Shown here piece after piece: positions 1-7,981 of a stretch of 37,097 bases of DNA. Both the position numbers and the translations under genes were made by a program. The notes under the pieces are model-generated. The model had not been told where the DNA came from and did no database searches. It was given only the letters and a program-made list of their open reading frames with translations. Within the stretch, counting starts at the first letter, position 1. The number at the start of each line of letters is the position of its first letter. Source of the DNA: an uncultured Fibrobacterota bacterium (lineage in GTDB: Bacteria; Fibrobacterota; Fibrobacteria; Fibrobacterales; Fibrobacteraceae); assembly GCA_903876665.1 (NCBI GenBank), contig CAIRAY010000022.1, positions 1 through 37,097 of the forward strand. The letters are read 5' to 3'.

Positions 1-1349
1 ACGCTGTTGCTCTTGGTGGAGTCATTCTTGTTGTCGATGGCCAGAGCGTAGATGTTGTATGTCGTAGCAGTAGGAGCTTTCCAAGTGCAACTGTACGGGG
101 ATGTCACATCGGTGCAGGCGGTGATCAAAGTGGTAGTGTTTGCCGCGCGGGCAATGAACACCACTTTGCTGACCGTGCCATCCGGGTCGCTTGCGGTCGC
201 GGTGAATGTGGTGACGGCACCGAAAGTGTAGGAGGCATTGGCGGTCGGTGCGGTCAAGGAAATCACCGGAGCTTTGTTCGCAACCGAAGAGCTCGAGGGT
301 GCGACCGAGGAACTGGAGACCACAACCGAGGATGTGCCACCCATGGACAGAGTCACGGTGTTCCCTGCGCCACCAATAGTTGCAGTGACGGCTGTTTTGA
401 CCTGGCTGGAGGCAAGGGCGGTGTATTTGTATGGAATTGTGAATGCAGTCCCGACATTGGTGTTCATGCCCGTAGCGGTTCCCGAATTTCCCGTGGCGCG
501 AACAACCGCAGAGACATCATATATTTTGACCGCTTGCGTTCCCGCTGGAACGTTATAGTAATTGCCCTCAATGACATAGGACGCTTCCACACCGGGACCG
601 CTGACGATTTGTCCTGCATCTTGGGAGCCGAACAAATTATTCAGGAGATGCACTTTACCAAAACGACCCCGAGGCTGGCGCTGGTTGACCCGGTCCGCCC
701 ACCAGCTGTTCATATAGGTGATCTGGAGCTTTCCCCGGTCTTCTGTAGACGCGTCGCTGGAGCTGATCAAGTTGGAAAATCGGTGTTCCTTCGCATAGGT
801 ATACGAGAATTTCATCCAGGAAGCTGTAATGTAATCGGCGGCCTTGGTGAAGTCGCAGTTGCCGTCCTGGCCATCGGCAATGTCGATGTGGTCAAGCCAA
901 ATATGGTGAGCCCCATTTTCCACTGCCATTGCATCAACGCCAGCCTTGCACTCATTATAGCTATTGCAGACATTTCCTCGCAATGTCATGTTGCGAAGGA
1001 CGATGTTGAATTTTGTCGTTCCTGAAATGGAGACGTTGCCTTTAAGCAGAACTCCGGGAGCCTTGCCTACGATGGTTTTGTTGGCAGCAGGCGCCAGGGT
1101 TCCCGTGTAGGTTCCGGGCTCCACAAGAATAATCATCGGTGAGCTTGCTGTCGCATACTTGGTCAAGTCAGCCATGTTGGTGACGGTAACGGTGGTGCCG
1201 CCCTTGCCACCGGTTGTTCCCGAGGGCAATGCGGCGACAGGACGGGAAGCCCAGCCAGGAACCACATCGGTCAGTGAGATCGTTGGGCCGGCGATTGCGG
1301 TCGTAATCATGCTTGCGAGCAGAAGCGTGAATTTGGAAAAATGGTTCAT
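1..1349 (-). CDS. Secreted pectate lyase, PL1 family (partial, C-terminus outside window)
   Basis: The minus-strand frame is open from an ATG at 1349 to the window edge, giving 449 visible residues; the C-terminus is cut off. Residues 1 to about 20 form a signal peptide. The body fits a polysaccharide lyase family 1 beta-helix: WLDH at 151-154, an Asp-rich calcium-binding stretch at 156-166, and R-Q-P-R-G-R at 224-229, which matches the PL1 catalytic and substrate-binding arginines. PL1 enzymes cleave polygalacturonate by calcium-dependent beta-elimination outside the cell. A Ser/Val-rich linker (about 340-357) leads to an Ig-like domain at 360-445 with an S-D-P-D-G-T motif. AGAGGA precedes the start by a normal distance. 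A palindrome at 1437-1454, 87 nt upstream, is nearly the same as one upstream of the divergent regulator gene, which suggests shared control. The exact substrate is inferred from the family. Confidence 0.88.
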   Translation of the reverse strand, partial: MNHFSKFTLLLASMITTAIAGPTISLTDVVPGWASRPVAALPSGTTGGKGGTTVTVTNMADLTKYATASSPMIILVEPGTYTGTLAPAANKTIVGKAPGVLLKGNVSISGTTKFNIVLRNMTLRGNVCNSYNECKAGVDAMAVENGAHHIWLDHIDIADGQDGNCDFTKAADYITASWMKFSYTYAKEHRFSNLISSSDASTEDRGKLQITYMNSWWADRVNQRQPRGRFGKVHLLNNLFGSQDAGQIVSGPGVEASYVIEGNYYNVPAGTQAVKIYDVSAVVRATGNSGTATGMNTNVGTAFTIPYKYTALASSQVKTAVTATIGGAGNTVTLSMGGTSSVVVSSSSVAPSSSSVANKAPVISLTAPTANASYTFGAVTTFTATASDPDGTVSKVVFIARAANTTTLITACTDVTSPYSCTWKAPTATTYNIYALAIDNKNDSTKSNS

Positions 1350-1436
1350 GGGAAATCCTCTTTAAATGAATGCCTGCTTTCTATTCATCAAACTATCGAG
1401 CCATGATCCATTTTCCTTGCGAATTGAAATTATTCT

Positions 1437-1454
1437 GTTGAACCGATGGTCAAC
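1437..1454 (-). promoter_or_regulatory. Operator-like palindrome upstream of the pectate lyase
   Basis: Read toward the pectate lyase the site is GTTGACCATCGGTTCAAC, an 18-nt imperfect palindrome with GTTGA/TCAAC arms. It matches the site at 1548-1565, read toward the regulator, at 16 of 18 positions; only the two central bases differ. The TTGACC part could also serve as a -35 element. A role as regulator binding site is inferred. Confidence 0.6.
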
Positions 1455-1547
1455 GCCTCCGGGATAAATTTTATGCAAGGTGGAGTAGATTCCTTTGTGA
1501 AGGCCTATTCTATAAAGGGTTGTAGGTGTTTTTTTCTAAGTCGGGGT

Positions 1548-1565
1548 GTTGACCAATGGTTCAAC
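1548..1565 (+). promoter_or_regulatory. Operator-like palindrome upstream of TIGR02147 regulator A
   Basis: The site GTTGACCAATGGTTCAAC lies 59 nt before the ATG at 1625 and is the partner of the site at 1437-1454. Its orientation relative to its own gene is the same as for the lyase copy. This placement suggests autoregulation together with control of the lyase. Confidence 0.6.
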
Positions 1566-1624
1566 ATGTTTTCCATTCTTTCTGCCATGACTCCGGAATC
1601 TCATCTATTTTTTGAATTCGCAAA

Positions 1625-2527
1625 ATGAGCGATCCACTTCCGCAGAAAGATGTCACCCTTATGAAAATGCCGGATATTTACACCTATACGGAATACGCAA
1701 CCTACCTGAAGGACTGGTTCCAGGAAACCAAGGAAACCCATCCCCAGGTTAGCTACCGTTTTCTCACGCGCCACACCGGAATCGATGCGGGGTACATCCT
1801 CAAAATAATGCAAGGTGCCAAACATCTCTCTGCAGAAGGTGTAGAAGCGTTTATCCCGGTACTTCAGTTGGATGGGCGCGCGGCAAAATATTTTCGGACC
1901 ATGGTGGCATTTAACAAGGCGAAAGCAAGCGAAGAGATATCAAACCTCTTCAATCGGCTTTGTGAGCTGCGGGAGACCCACTCCAAAGTGATTCCTCAGA
2001 AGCAATATCGGTACTGGAGCCAATGGTATTACCCTGCGGTCCGTCTTAGCCTAATGAATTTTGACTTTCGGGGCGATTACGTTGGACTTGCAGAACGCAT
2101 CTTGCCTAACATATCTGCACAACAGGCAAAGGAAGCGATTCAGACTCTCCTGGAACTGGAACTCATTGAGGTCGACTCGGATGGTGTTTATCAGGTCAAG
2201 GATCTTCTGATTTCTACTGGGGATGCATGGACCTCTGCGGCCATTCGTGAATTCCAGTCCCAAACGCTCGAGTTGGCCAAGCAAAGTCTCCACGAGCGGG
2301 CTAGGGGCCTTCGCTCAATTTCCACTCTGAGCCTGGCCATACCAGTGGAAGAGGTGGGAACCCTCAAAGAAATGATGGATGAGTTCCGGCGCAAGGTGGC
2401 TAAATGGTCTGTGGGGATCGGTCACTCCGATTGCGTGATACAGCTTGATCTCGCGGCATTTCCCATTAGCATGGATCCAGAAGTCCGAAAACGGATAGAA
2501 AAAAGCACCAAAGGCAAGTGTCTATGA
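1625..2527 (+). CDS. TIGR02147/DUF4423 family putative regulator A
   Basis: This 300-residue soluble protein has no signal peptide or membrane segment. It belongs to the TIGR02147 family (DUF4423 in its C-terminal part), a large paralogous family in Fibrobacter with no settled function. The N-terminal Y-T-E-Y...Y-L-K-D-W-F region is followed by a helix-turn-helix-like stretch around residues 45-70 (S-Y-R-F-L-T...T-G-I-D). The C-terminus has the family's Q-x-D-L-A-A-F-P ending. The start could instead be ATG 1661 or 1667, which match the N-termini of the paralogs better; no clear ribosome binding site decides. The stop overlaps the following lipoprotein ATG (2524-2527, ATGA), so the two are probably translationally coupled. 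A DNA-binding role is inferred from the fold hint and the upstream palindrome. Confidence 0.8.
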   Translation: MSDPLPQKDVTLMKMPDIYTYTEYATYLKDWFQETKETHPQVSYRFLTRHTGIDAGYILKIMQGAKHLSAEGVEAFIPVLQLDGRAAKYFRTMVAFNKAKASEEISNLFNRLCELRETHSKVIPQKQYRYWSQWYYPAVRLSLMNFDFRGDYVGLAERILPNISAQQAKEAIQTLLELELIEVDSDGVYQVKDLLISTGDAWTSAAIREFQSQTLELAKQSLHERARGLRSISTLSLAIPVEEVGTLKEMMDEFRRKVAKWSVGIGHSDCVIQLDLAAFPISMDPEVRKRIEKSTKGKCL

Positions 2528-4209
2528 AATACGGAATACCCCTATTCTTTTTCGGTCTCGTGCTGGTCCTGAATTTCACGGGATGTGGAAATAATTTACA
2601 GGCAAAGAAAAGTGGGGGCGATGAGACCACCAACGGCTTCACGGCCTTGGTTCTGGGATTCGATGGAAAGCCTGCAGCCTCGGCAAGGGTATCGGTTCAT
2701 CCGGTGGATTACCTTTTTTCACCGGGGAATACTACAGGCAACATCAGCTCCCGCAATTTGGATTTGAGCACCGACCTGCAGGGGCTGATCTCAATAGACA
2801 CTATGCCTCCCGGGGAGTATCGACTGGTGGTCACATCAGGAACACACTCCTCCAGCTGGATCCAGACGATGCCCGGGGGAGGGAAAAGCGATACGGTCCA
2901 ATTGCGCACCTCTGCCGTGTTGCAGGGAACGGTTCCCTTGCCTGAAGGTTCTGGTGCGGTGTATGTGACGGCGCAAGGATCCGAGATTTGGAGCCTAGTC
3001 CAATCCGATGGAACCTATGAGATGGCTGGCCTGCCGCTGGGCGACTGGGTGGTATCCGCCATACACCTGCAGCAAGGAATCATTTTTGCGCAGGACTCGG
3101 CAAGCTTGACTATTCCTGGAGATACCCTAACAGGAAAAAACCTTGAACCACTCTCGATTACCCGCATGGAATGGTCCGACTCCGCCTGGATCATTGTGGA
3201 CACGAGGGGTCTAGGCCTTAGTGGTGCAATCGATTCCTTTCCATTGTTGCTGGATTTGAGTGACTCCTTATATCCCGTTGGGCTTTCTCCTGCTGCCACC
3301 GATTTGCGGATTGTGGATGTATTAGGTAAAGATATTCCCTTTGAAATTTCCCTCTGGATTCCTGCGGAACAGCGGCTTCGAATCCAATTTTTAGCGGCTC
3401 GAGTCCCTGCCTCCGATTCCATTCAGGTTGGGCGGGTAAAATGGGGGAATCCAGCCGCTTTGGCTCCCGTTCATTCTCTGAGCGTTTTCGACTCTAGCCT
3501 GGGGTGGTCCGGGGTTTGGCATTTGCTCCAGTGGCGACTCGATAGTTTGGGAAGGCTCCGGGCACCAGCCTCCGTTCCGGGCGCCTTGGATGGAGTGGTG
3601 CATGGTTCGCTGTCCGCAAGTCCACGGGGCGTGTGGTTTGATGGATCGGACCAGCATATTGCGTTTCCTCCCTTATCCCTGGATTTGGGTGCCCAGGACT
3701 GGACCATGGACTTTTGGATTCGCCCGGAAGCCGAGGGCATCTGCATCTTGAACCGCAGTCCAGGCTTGGATGCGTGGAACCACCGGCAAAAAGCCATTTA
3801 CCTGGGAAATCCGGATTCATCCGCAAGCATTGAGACCGGTCTGTTCCCTGCGATGATTGGATCATCCAATGTCAATGGGTATAGCTTCGCGGGTTCGGAA
3901 CTCCTTTTGAACGATTTCCAGCAGGTCACCCTGCGGAGGCGCATGGTCGATCCGGATAGTGGAAAAGTGGACTGGTTTATCAATGGACAGCTTGTCTCGG
4001 CGGCATTTCCTGACAGTCTGAATATTTGGGATCCGGATGAACCTTTGGATAGCCTCTTCCTCGGGGGGACCATTTTTACTCGGGGAATGCAGGGTTGGAT
4101 TCGCGAGCTTGGAATCTCATCCCTCGCGCGGTCCGACGACTGGATCCGTCTACGCTACTATTCAACCAAAATCCTGGCCAGCAACCGGATTGCTTTCCTG
4201 GTTCGCTGA
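2524..4209 (+). CDS. LamG/DUF2341 surface lipoprotein A
   Basis: This is a predicted lipoprotein of 561 residues. The start is ATG 2524, which overlaps the regulator stop and has AAGGCAAG upstream; a GTG at 2518 is less likely. A hydrophobic signal runs to the lipidation Cys21 (context F-T-G-C, a weak lipobox). After a short polar spacer comes a carboxypeptidase-regulatory-like domain (about 38-95), then a second beta-rich segment, a DUF2341 region (about 235-308) and a LamG/concanavalin-A-like domain (about 360-555). LamG domains often bind glycans, so a carbohydrate-binding role at the cell surface is a reasonable inference. Architecture and order match lipoprotein B, which is encoded convergently 30 nt away. 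Confidence 0.8.
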   Translation: MKYGIPLFFFGLVLVLNFTGCGNNLQAKKSGGDETTNGFTALVLGFDGKPAASARVSVHPVDYLFSPGNTTGNISSRNLDLSTDLQGLISIDTMPPGEYRLVVTSGTHSSSWIQTMPGGGKSDTVQLRTSAVLQGTVPLPEGSGAVYVTAQGSEIWSLVQSDGTYEMAGLPLGDWVVSAIHLQQGIIFAQDSASLTIPGDTLTGKNLEPLSITRMEWSDSAWIIVDTRGLGLSGAIDSFPLLLDLSDSLYPVGLSPAATDLRIVDVLGKDIPFEISLWIPAEQRLRIQFLAARVPASDSIQVGRVKWGNPAALAPVHSLSVFDSSLGWSGVWHLLQWRLDSLGRLRAPASVPGALDGVVHGSLSASPRGVWFDGSDQHIAFPPLSLDLGAQDWTMDFWIRPEAEGICILNRSPGLDAWNHRQKAIYLGNPDSSASIETGLFPAMIGSSNVNGYSFAGSELLLNDFQQVTLRRRMVDPDSGKVDWFINGQLVSAAFPDSLNIWDPDEPLDSLFLGGTIFTRGMQGWIRELGISSLARSDDWIRLRYYSTKILASNRIAFLVR

Positions 4210-4239
4210 GCAAGCGCGGGCAAACAACGTCTGCGCACG

Positions 4240-5883
4240 CTATTTCTGCGTGTACCAGGCAAGGCGGATGTAATCCTCGCTGCGGGCGACTTGTTCCAGG
4301 CGGACTTCATCCATGGCGCCATTCCAGGATTCTCCGGCATCGGATCCTCCCAGGCGCAATAGGGCGCCCACGGCATTTCCGGGGGCAAAGAACTTGGGTC
4401 CATCCAGGGCGATCCCGTCCACCCACATGGAAACCGAATCCTGGCTTGCGCGATACACCAAAGTCAAGAGGGACCATTTTGCTTCTGGGACCTTGGTGCT
4501 GGAAAATTGTGCGCGACTGAGGGAATCAATCTGGTAGGATCCAAAGGCGCCCGAAAAAAGATCGTAGTGCCACTGCCAGCGGGTCGAGTCTGGAAGCCAA
4601 GCATTGCGTTTGGCGAATAGAACCTGGTGGTGTCCATTGAATCCGTTCCAGCGAACCCAGAGGCTAGCGGTGAAATCCGCTGCGCAAGGGTCCCAGCTCC
4701 CTAATTCAACTCGATCGTTGTCTCCGTCAAAATCCAGTCCTTTTCCGAACATTCCTGTCCGCCCCAGAGCAGCTTGAGCGATTATGCCGTCGTGTCCCGA
4801 GCCAGACGCGTCATGGATCGTATCCAATTCAGCCAAGGTGTCTTCGGAGAAGTGCAGGACCGAGGCGAAACCCTCGGAGGGGCTGAACACTGTGCTTGCG
4901 CGGTGTTCGGTGCTCATCGGCAGGGATTGGAAGCGTAGGTCGACTCCGCTTTGGCCTGCAAGGATGGTATCCAGGGAAACCCATAGAAGGGCGCTTCCAT
5001 TGGCGCTATCCCATTCCTCAATTTCAAAGGCCAGGTCTTGGTTTCGTCCGTCGGTGATGCGTAAGTTGCTGCCATTACGCTCAAACTCAGAATAGTTGAT
5101 GTCGCTTTTTTGCAGTCGAACCATGAGCGGAAATTGACCGAGTCCTTGCTGGGGAGTGGCCTGGGTCCAATCGATGCGTAGAGTTGGAAGCAAGGAGGCA
5201 CCGGTGAAATCCTTGCCCAGGTAATAGGCGGGTAGATTGGTTGTGGTATAGGTTACCGTATTCAGGGACAAATCTGGAGTGGGACGCATGTCGATCAGGT
5301 CGAGGGTGTCCCGTTGGTCCAGAGTTTGTACCGCCCTGCAGTAAGCTCGGATAGCGTCCGTGTAGCAAATTTGAAATTTACCTTGGGGTACCTGGGAAAA
5401 TAGGTACTGCCCGGAGATTTTTTCCGAGAGGGCCGTGGCTCCTACGCCCGGGATAAACGAGCGGCCACCGAGGGGGATTTGTACGATGCGCCCCCGCAAA
5501 AGGGTAGCCTCGCCCAGAAAGACCTGCACGGAGTCGATGGTTTTGTCGGTAATGGAAATCATTCCAATGCCTTTGCCCGTCACCTTCGATTCTCCGAGAA
5601 TCGTCCATTCGCCCGTGGGAAGGTTTTCAAATGATACTTGACCTGCAACATCCGAAATCCCGTGTAGGGAGTCGAGAGCAAGCGTTCCGGTGGCCTCGAT
5701 TTTATAGCGGACCAGCGCCACCCGGGCTCCTTCCACGGATTCGCCCTTGGATCCTAAAACGAGCACGGAAACCGAGTTGCCGATGTCGGTCACTCCGCCT
5801 GCATGTTGCTCTTTGCCACAGGAGGAGAGTAAAACGACAATAAGCATCCAGAATGAGAGTTGCAAAATTGGAAGGTTCCTCAT
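4240..5883 (-). CDS. LamG/DUF2341 surface lipoprotein B
   Basis: This predicted lipoprotein of 547 residues has a clear lipobox L-L-S-S-C with lipidated Cys22. A Gly-rich spacer and T-D-I-G-N precede a carboxypeptidase-regulatory-like domain (about 38-95). A DUF2341 region (about 238-325) and a LamG domain (about 360-545) follow. It is a diverged paralog of lipoprotein A in the same domain order. Its ATG overlaps the TGA of regulator B by the same 4-base ATGA arrangement seen in the other two modules. The LamG fold suggests glycan or protein binding at the outer surface; the ligand is unknown. Confidence 0.8.
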   Translation of the reverse strand: MRNLPILQLSFWMLIVVLLSSCGKEQHAGGVTDIGNSVSVLVLGSKGESVEGARVALVRYKIEATGTLALDSLHGISDVAGQVSFENLPTGEWTILGESKVTGKGIGMISITDKTIDSVQVFLGEATLLRGRIVQIPLGGRSFIPGVGATALSEKISGQYLFSQVPQGKFQICYTDAIRAYCRAVQTLDQRDTLDLIDMRPTPDLSLNTVTYTTTNLPAYYLGKDFTGASLLPTLRIDWTQATPQQGLGQFPLMVRLQKSDINYSEFERNGSNLRITDGRNQDLAFEIEEWDSANGSALLWVSLDTILAGQSGVDLRFQSLPMSTEHRASTVFSPSEGFASVLHFSEDTLAELDTIHDASGSGHDGIIAQAALGRTGMFGKGLDFDGDNDRVELGSWDPCAADFTASLWVRWNGFNGHHQVLFAKRNAWLPDSTRWQWHYDLFSGAFGSYQIDSLSRAQFSSTKVPEAKWSLLTLVYRASQDSVSMWVDGIALDGPKFFAPGNAVGALLRLGGSDAGESWNGAMDEVRLEQVARSEDYIRLAWYTQK

Positions 5884-6743
5884 CTTTTTTCCTCCGCAAT
5901 CAGTTTGGTTAGCGGAAACACCTGGAGCACCATTTCATAGACCTTCTCCACCCTCTCGTCCCCCGCGGCTTTGGCGATGATTTTCCGCCGAGCCTCCTCC
6001 AGAACCTTGAGGGCGTATTCGTAGGAGGATTCGCTCATGGCCAGTGTGGTGAAGGTGGTGAAACGCTGTGAAGGCGGTTTGGAGTCCAAGGCTCCGATTC
6101 CCAGCTGCAGAAATTCCCGACGGATCTCGCGAAGCGCGATGGGCGGCACCCCCTCTGCGTTGAGCAAAACCGAGCTACAGCGGAATTTTCCTTCCGGTGT
6201 TTTTTCGATCAGTCCCCAAGACTCCAAGTTGTGCAAAGCTTCGCGGGTTTCCTCTACGGTGAGGGCCGGATCGACCCGGCGTGCGAGGGTGATCCAATTT
6301 CCATCCCAAGCCGGATGGGTTACCAATTCCCGCAATACTGGATAGAACCAGCGAGAAAAATAGCCTTGTTGGGGAAGGGTCAGGGAAGTGAATTCTACCT
6401 GCCTGCGGATACTTTGGATGGCTACCCAGGCGGCCTCCCGCTCGGTGGCCGACTTGGACTGGTTGTAGCGGATCAGGGCCCCGAAGAAAATTGCCTGGCG
6501 GGGGTCCAGCTCCATGGCCCGGACCATTTTTTCCGTAGCGGATGACGATAAGTTGTAGCGCCCCTTGATTACGCTCAGGCAGAAGGAGGAGGAGGTAAAC
6601 CCGGCCTTCTGGGCGAAATAGCGGTGGGAAAAGGCGGCGCGTTTGCGCTTTTGATCCTCAAAGAAATCACCGAGGAAGCGACGATAATCGTCGTATTGGA
6701 ATAGCTCGTCGAAAAGAGGTTTGGTCACCGGTAAAAGATACAC
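5880..6743 (-). CDS. TIGR02147/DUF4423 family putative regulator B
   Basis: This 287-residue cytoplasmic protein of the TIGR02147/DUF4423 family is the most diverged of the three here. It has the family's D-Y-R-R-F-L N-terminal motif, an HTH-like stretch around 41-65 (R-Y-F-A-Q-K-A-G-F), and the V-F-P-L-T-K C-terminal signature. The start is GTG at 6743, with GTG 6728 as an alternative; neither has a visible ribosome binding site. It overlaps lipoprotein B by 4 bases. An 18-nt palindrome lies 55 nt upstream, close to the 52-59 nt spacing of the other two regulators, but its sequence is different. Confidence 0.8.
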   Translation of the reverse strand: MYLLPVTKPLFDELFQYDDYRRFLGDFFEDQKRKRAAFSHRYFAQKAGFTSSSFCLSVIKGRYNLSSSATEKMVRAMELDPRQAIFFGALIRYNQSKSATEREAAWVAIQSIRRQVEFTSLTLPQQGYFSRWFYPVLRELVTHPAWDGNWITLARRVDPALTVEETREALHNLESWGLIEKTPEGKFRCSSVLLNAEGVPPIALREIRREFLQLGIGALDSKPPSQRFTTFTTLAMSESSYEYALKVLEEARRKIIAKAAGDERVEKVYEMVLQVFPLTKLIAEEKR

Positions 6744-6798
6744 GATTTTGGAAAAAAGAGAAAAGAAATTACACAGTAATCGAAATTTTGACTTTAAA

Positions 6799-6816
6799 AT
6801 GTTTATTAATCAACAT
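6799..6816 (-). promoter_or_regulatory. Palindrome upstream of regulator B
   Basis: Read toward regulator B the site is ATGTTGATTAATAAACAT, an 18-nt palindrome with one mismatched pair. It lies 55 nt before the GTG at 6743. It contains TTGATT, which with CAAAAT 17 nt downstream could be a promoter. The function is inferred from symmetry and position. Confidence 0.5.
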
Positions 6817-6929
6817 TTATCTATGGATTGCCACAAATTTTGATGGAAAAGATTTACACGTTTCTGTTCCAATGCTTAAAGGATTAATGTGGCAACGAGA
6901 ATTCCCCATAGTAAAGTCATCCCAAAGAA

Positions 6930-6972
6930 AAACAAAAACACAAAGACCCCTGCCGGATTTCCCGGCAAGGGC
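6930..6972 (-). terminator. Rho-independent terminator facing left, with no known gene before it
   Basis: On the minus strand a 10-bp stem with one mismatch (CCCTTGCCGG with CCGGCAGGGG) is followed by a T-rich run. The stem occupies 6947-6971. No minus-strand gene ends here, so it may end a short untranslated RNA or be left from a lost gene. Confidence 0.55.
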
Positions 6973-7048
6973 CTCTGTTGTTGTATGGGGTTTACCATCC
7001 AAAACTGCCAAATACCTTCAGGGAATCCACGGGTTCATTTGGAAATCC

Positions 7049-7065
7049 GTTGAGGGATTCTCAAC
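7049..7065 (+). promoter_or_regulatory. GTTGAG palindrome upstream of regulator C
   Basis: The site GTTGAGGGATTCTCAAC has perfect 6-bp arms and a 5-nt spacer. It lies 52 nt before the regulator C ATG. The same arms and spacer length recur at 9173-9189 before the GH74 gene. Confidence 0.65.
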
Positions 7066-7117
7066 AGGCATTTTCAGGAAGCGGGTGCACCGGGCTTGAG
7101 GATGCTAGATTAGATGC

Positions 7118-7981
7118 ATGGATGTTGATGTTTTAGAATTCCTCGAATATCGAGAATACTTACGCGACTGGTATGCCGAAAGTAAACGGCAGCACCGCTT
7201 CACATCCTATCGCTATCTTGCCCAAAAGACCGGTATAGACCCGGCCTGGATTGTGCGGGTTTTTCAAAAAGAAGGCCATTTGGCCGAAGAAAGTCTTCCC
7301 GCGTTCATTCGTTTGTGCGCACTCGATGAGCGGCGAGCGGAGTATTTTCGTGTGCTGTACCGCTTTTGCAAATCTAAGAGTCCGGAAGACCAGCGCGAAC
7401 ATTACAAGCGCATGATGGAATTGCGCGAGGTGGTCGCCCGCCGCCTTGCTTCTCCAGAGCTGGTCTATTTCAGCGACTGGAGTATAGTGGCTCTGCGCGC
7501 CTTGATCGGGATCAGCCAGGACACTTCCGACATTGAAGGCCTAGGCAAACGCCTATCTCCTCCGGTATTGCCTGGTGAAGCCCGAAATGCCTTGGATGTG
7601 CTTTCCAAATTGGGTCTCGTTACAGAGGATGGAAAGGGCGGTTATGACATTACCGACCGCATGGTGACCTCGGGAACCGACATTCAAAGCATGGCAGTCC
7701 GGCAATACCATCGGCGCACTTTGGAGCTCGCCCAGGAATCCCTGGATCGGCATCCTCCAGAAGAGCGCGACATTTCTTCCGTGACCCTCACCTTGCATCA
7801 CGACGACATGCCTGAAATCAAAGAGCGCATTACGGAGTTTCGTCGGGGCCTGCTTCAGTTCGCCAGGTCCTCCGAGGGCGCAGACCGCGTTTATCATCTG
7901 AATGTTTCGGTATTTCCCCTTTCCCAAATCGTGGCCGATCCTGCGACGAGCTCCAGCCCTGGCAAGGAGAATGTGGTATGA
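7118..7981 (+). CDS. TIGR02147/DUF4423 family putative regulator C
   Basis: This 287-residue soluble protein of the TIGR02147/DUF4423 family resembles regulator A more than B (Y-L-R-D-W-Y near the N-terminus, T-G-I-D in the HTH-like stretch around 39-45). The C-terminal V-S-V-F-P-L-S ending is typical of the family. The start is ATG 7118; a GAGGA lies 15 nt upstream, a rather long spacing. The stop overlaps the lipoprotein C ATG by ATGA (7978-7981). Upstream lies a palindrome that recurs before the GH74 gene two genes downstream, so this protein is a good candidate regulator of that enzyme. DNA binding has not been shown from sequence alone. Confidence 0.82.
   Translation: MDVDVLEFLEYREYLRDWYAESKRQHRFTSYRYLAQKTGIDPAWIVRVFQKEGHLAEESLPAFIRLCALDERRAEYFRVLYRFCKSKSPEDQREHYKRMMELREVVARRLASPELVYFSDWSIVALRALIGISQDTSDIEGLGKRLSPPVLPGEARNALDVLSKLGLVTEDGKGGYDITDRMVTSGTDIQSMAVRQYHRRTLELAQESLDRHPPEERDISSVTLTLHHDDMPEIKERITEFRRGLLQFARSSEGADRVYHLNVSVFPLSQIVADPATSSSPGKENVV

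Larger units (their letters stand above)
6744..7117. other. Divergent intergenic region between regulators B and C (374 nt)
   Basis: No gene is convincing here. The region holds a palindrome at 6799-6816, an 8-bp inverted repeat TTGCCACA/TGTGGCAA at 6828-6835 and 6888-6895, a minus-strand terminator hairpin at 6947-6971, and the GTTGAG palindrome at 7049-7065. A short open frame at 6788-7099 shows no family resemblance and runs through these sites. Confidence 0.7.

Noticed and set aside
6788..7099. A 103-codon open frame between regulators B and C
   Set aside because: It runs through a terminator hairpin and palindromes, has no ribosome binding site and no family resemblance.
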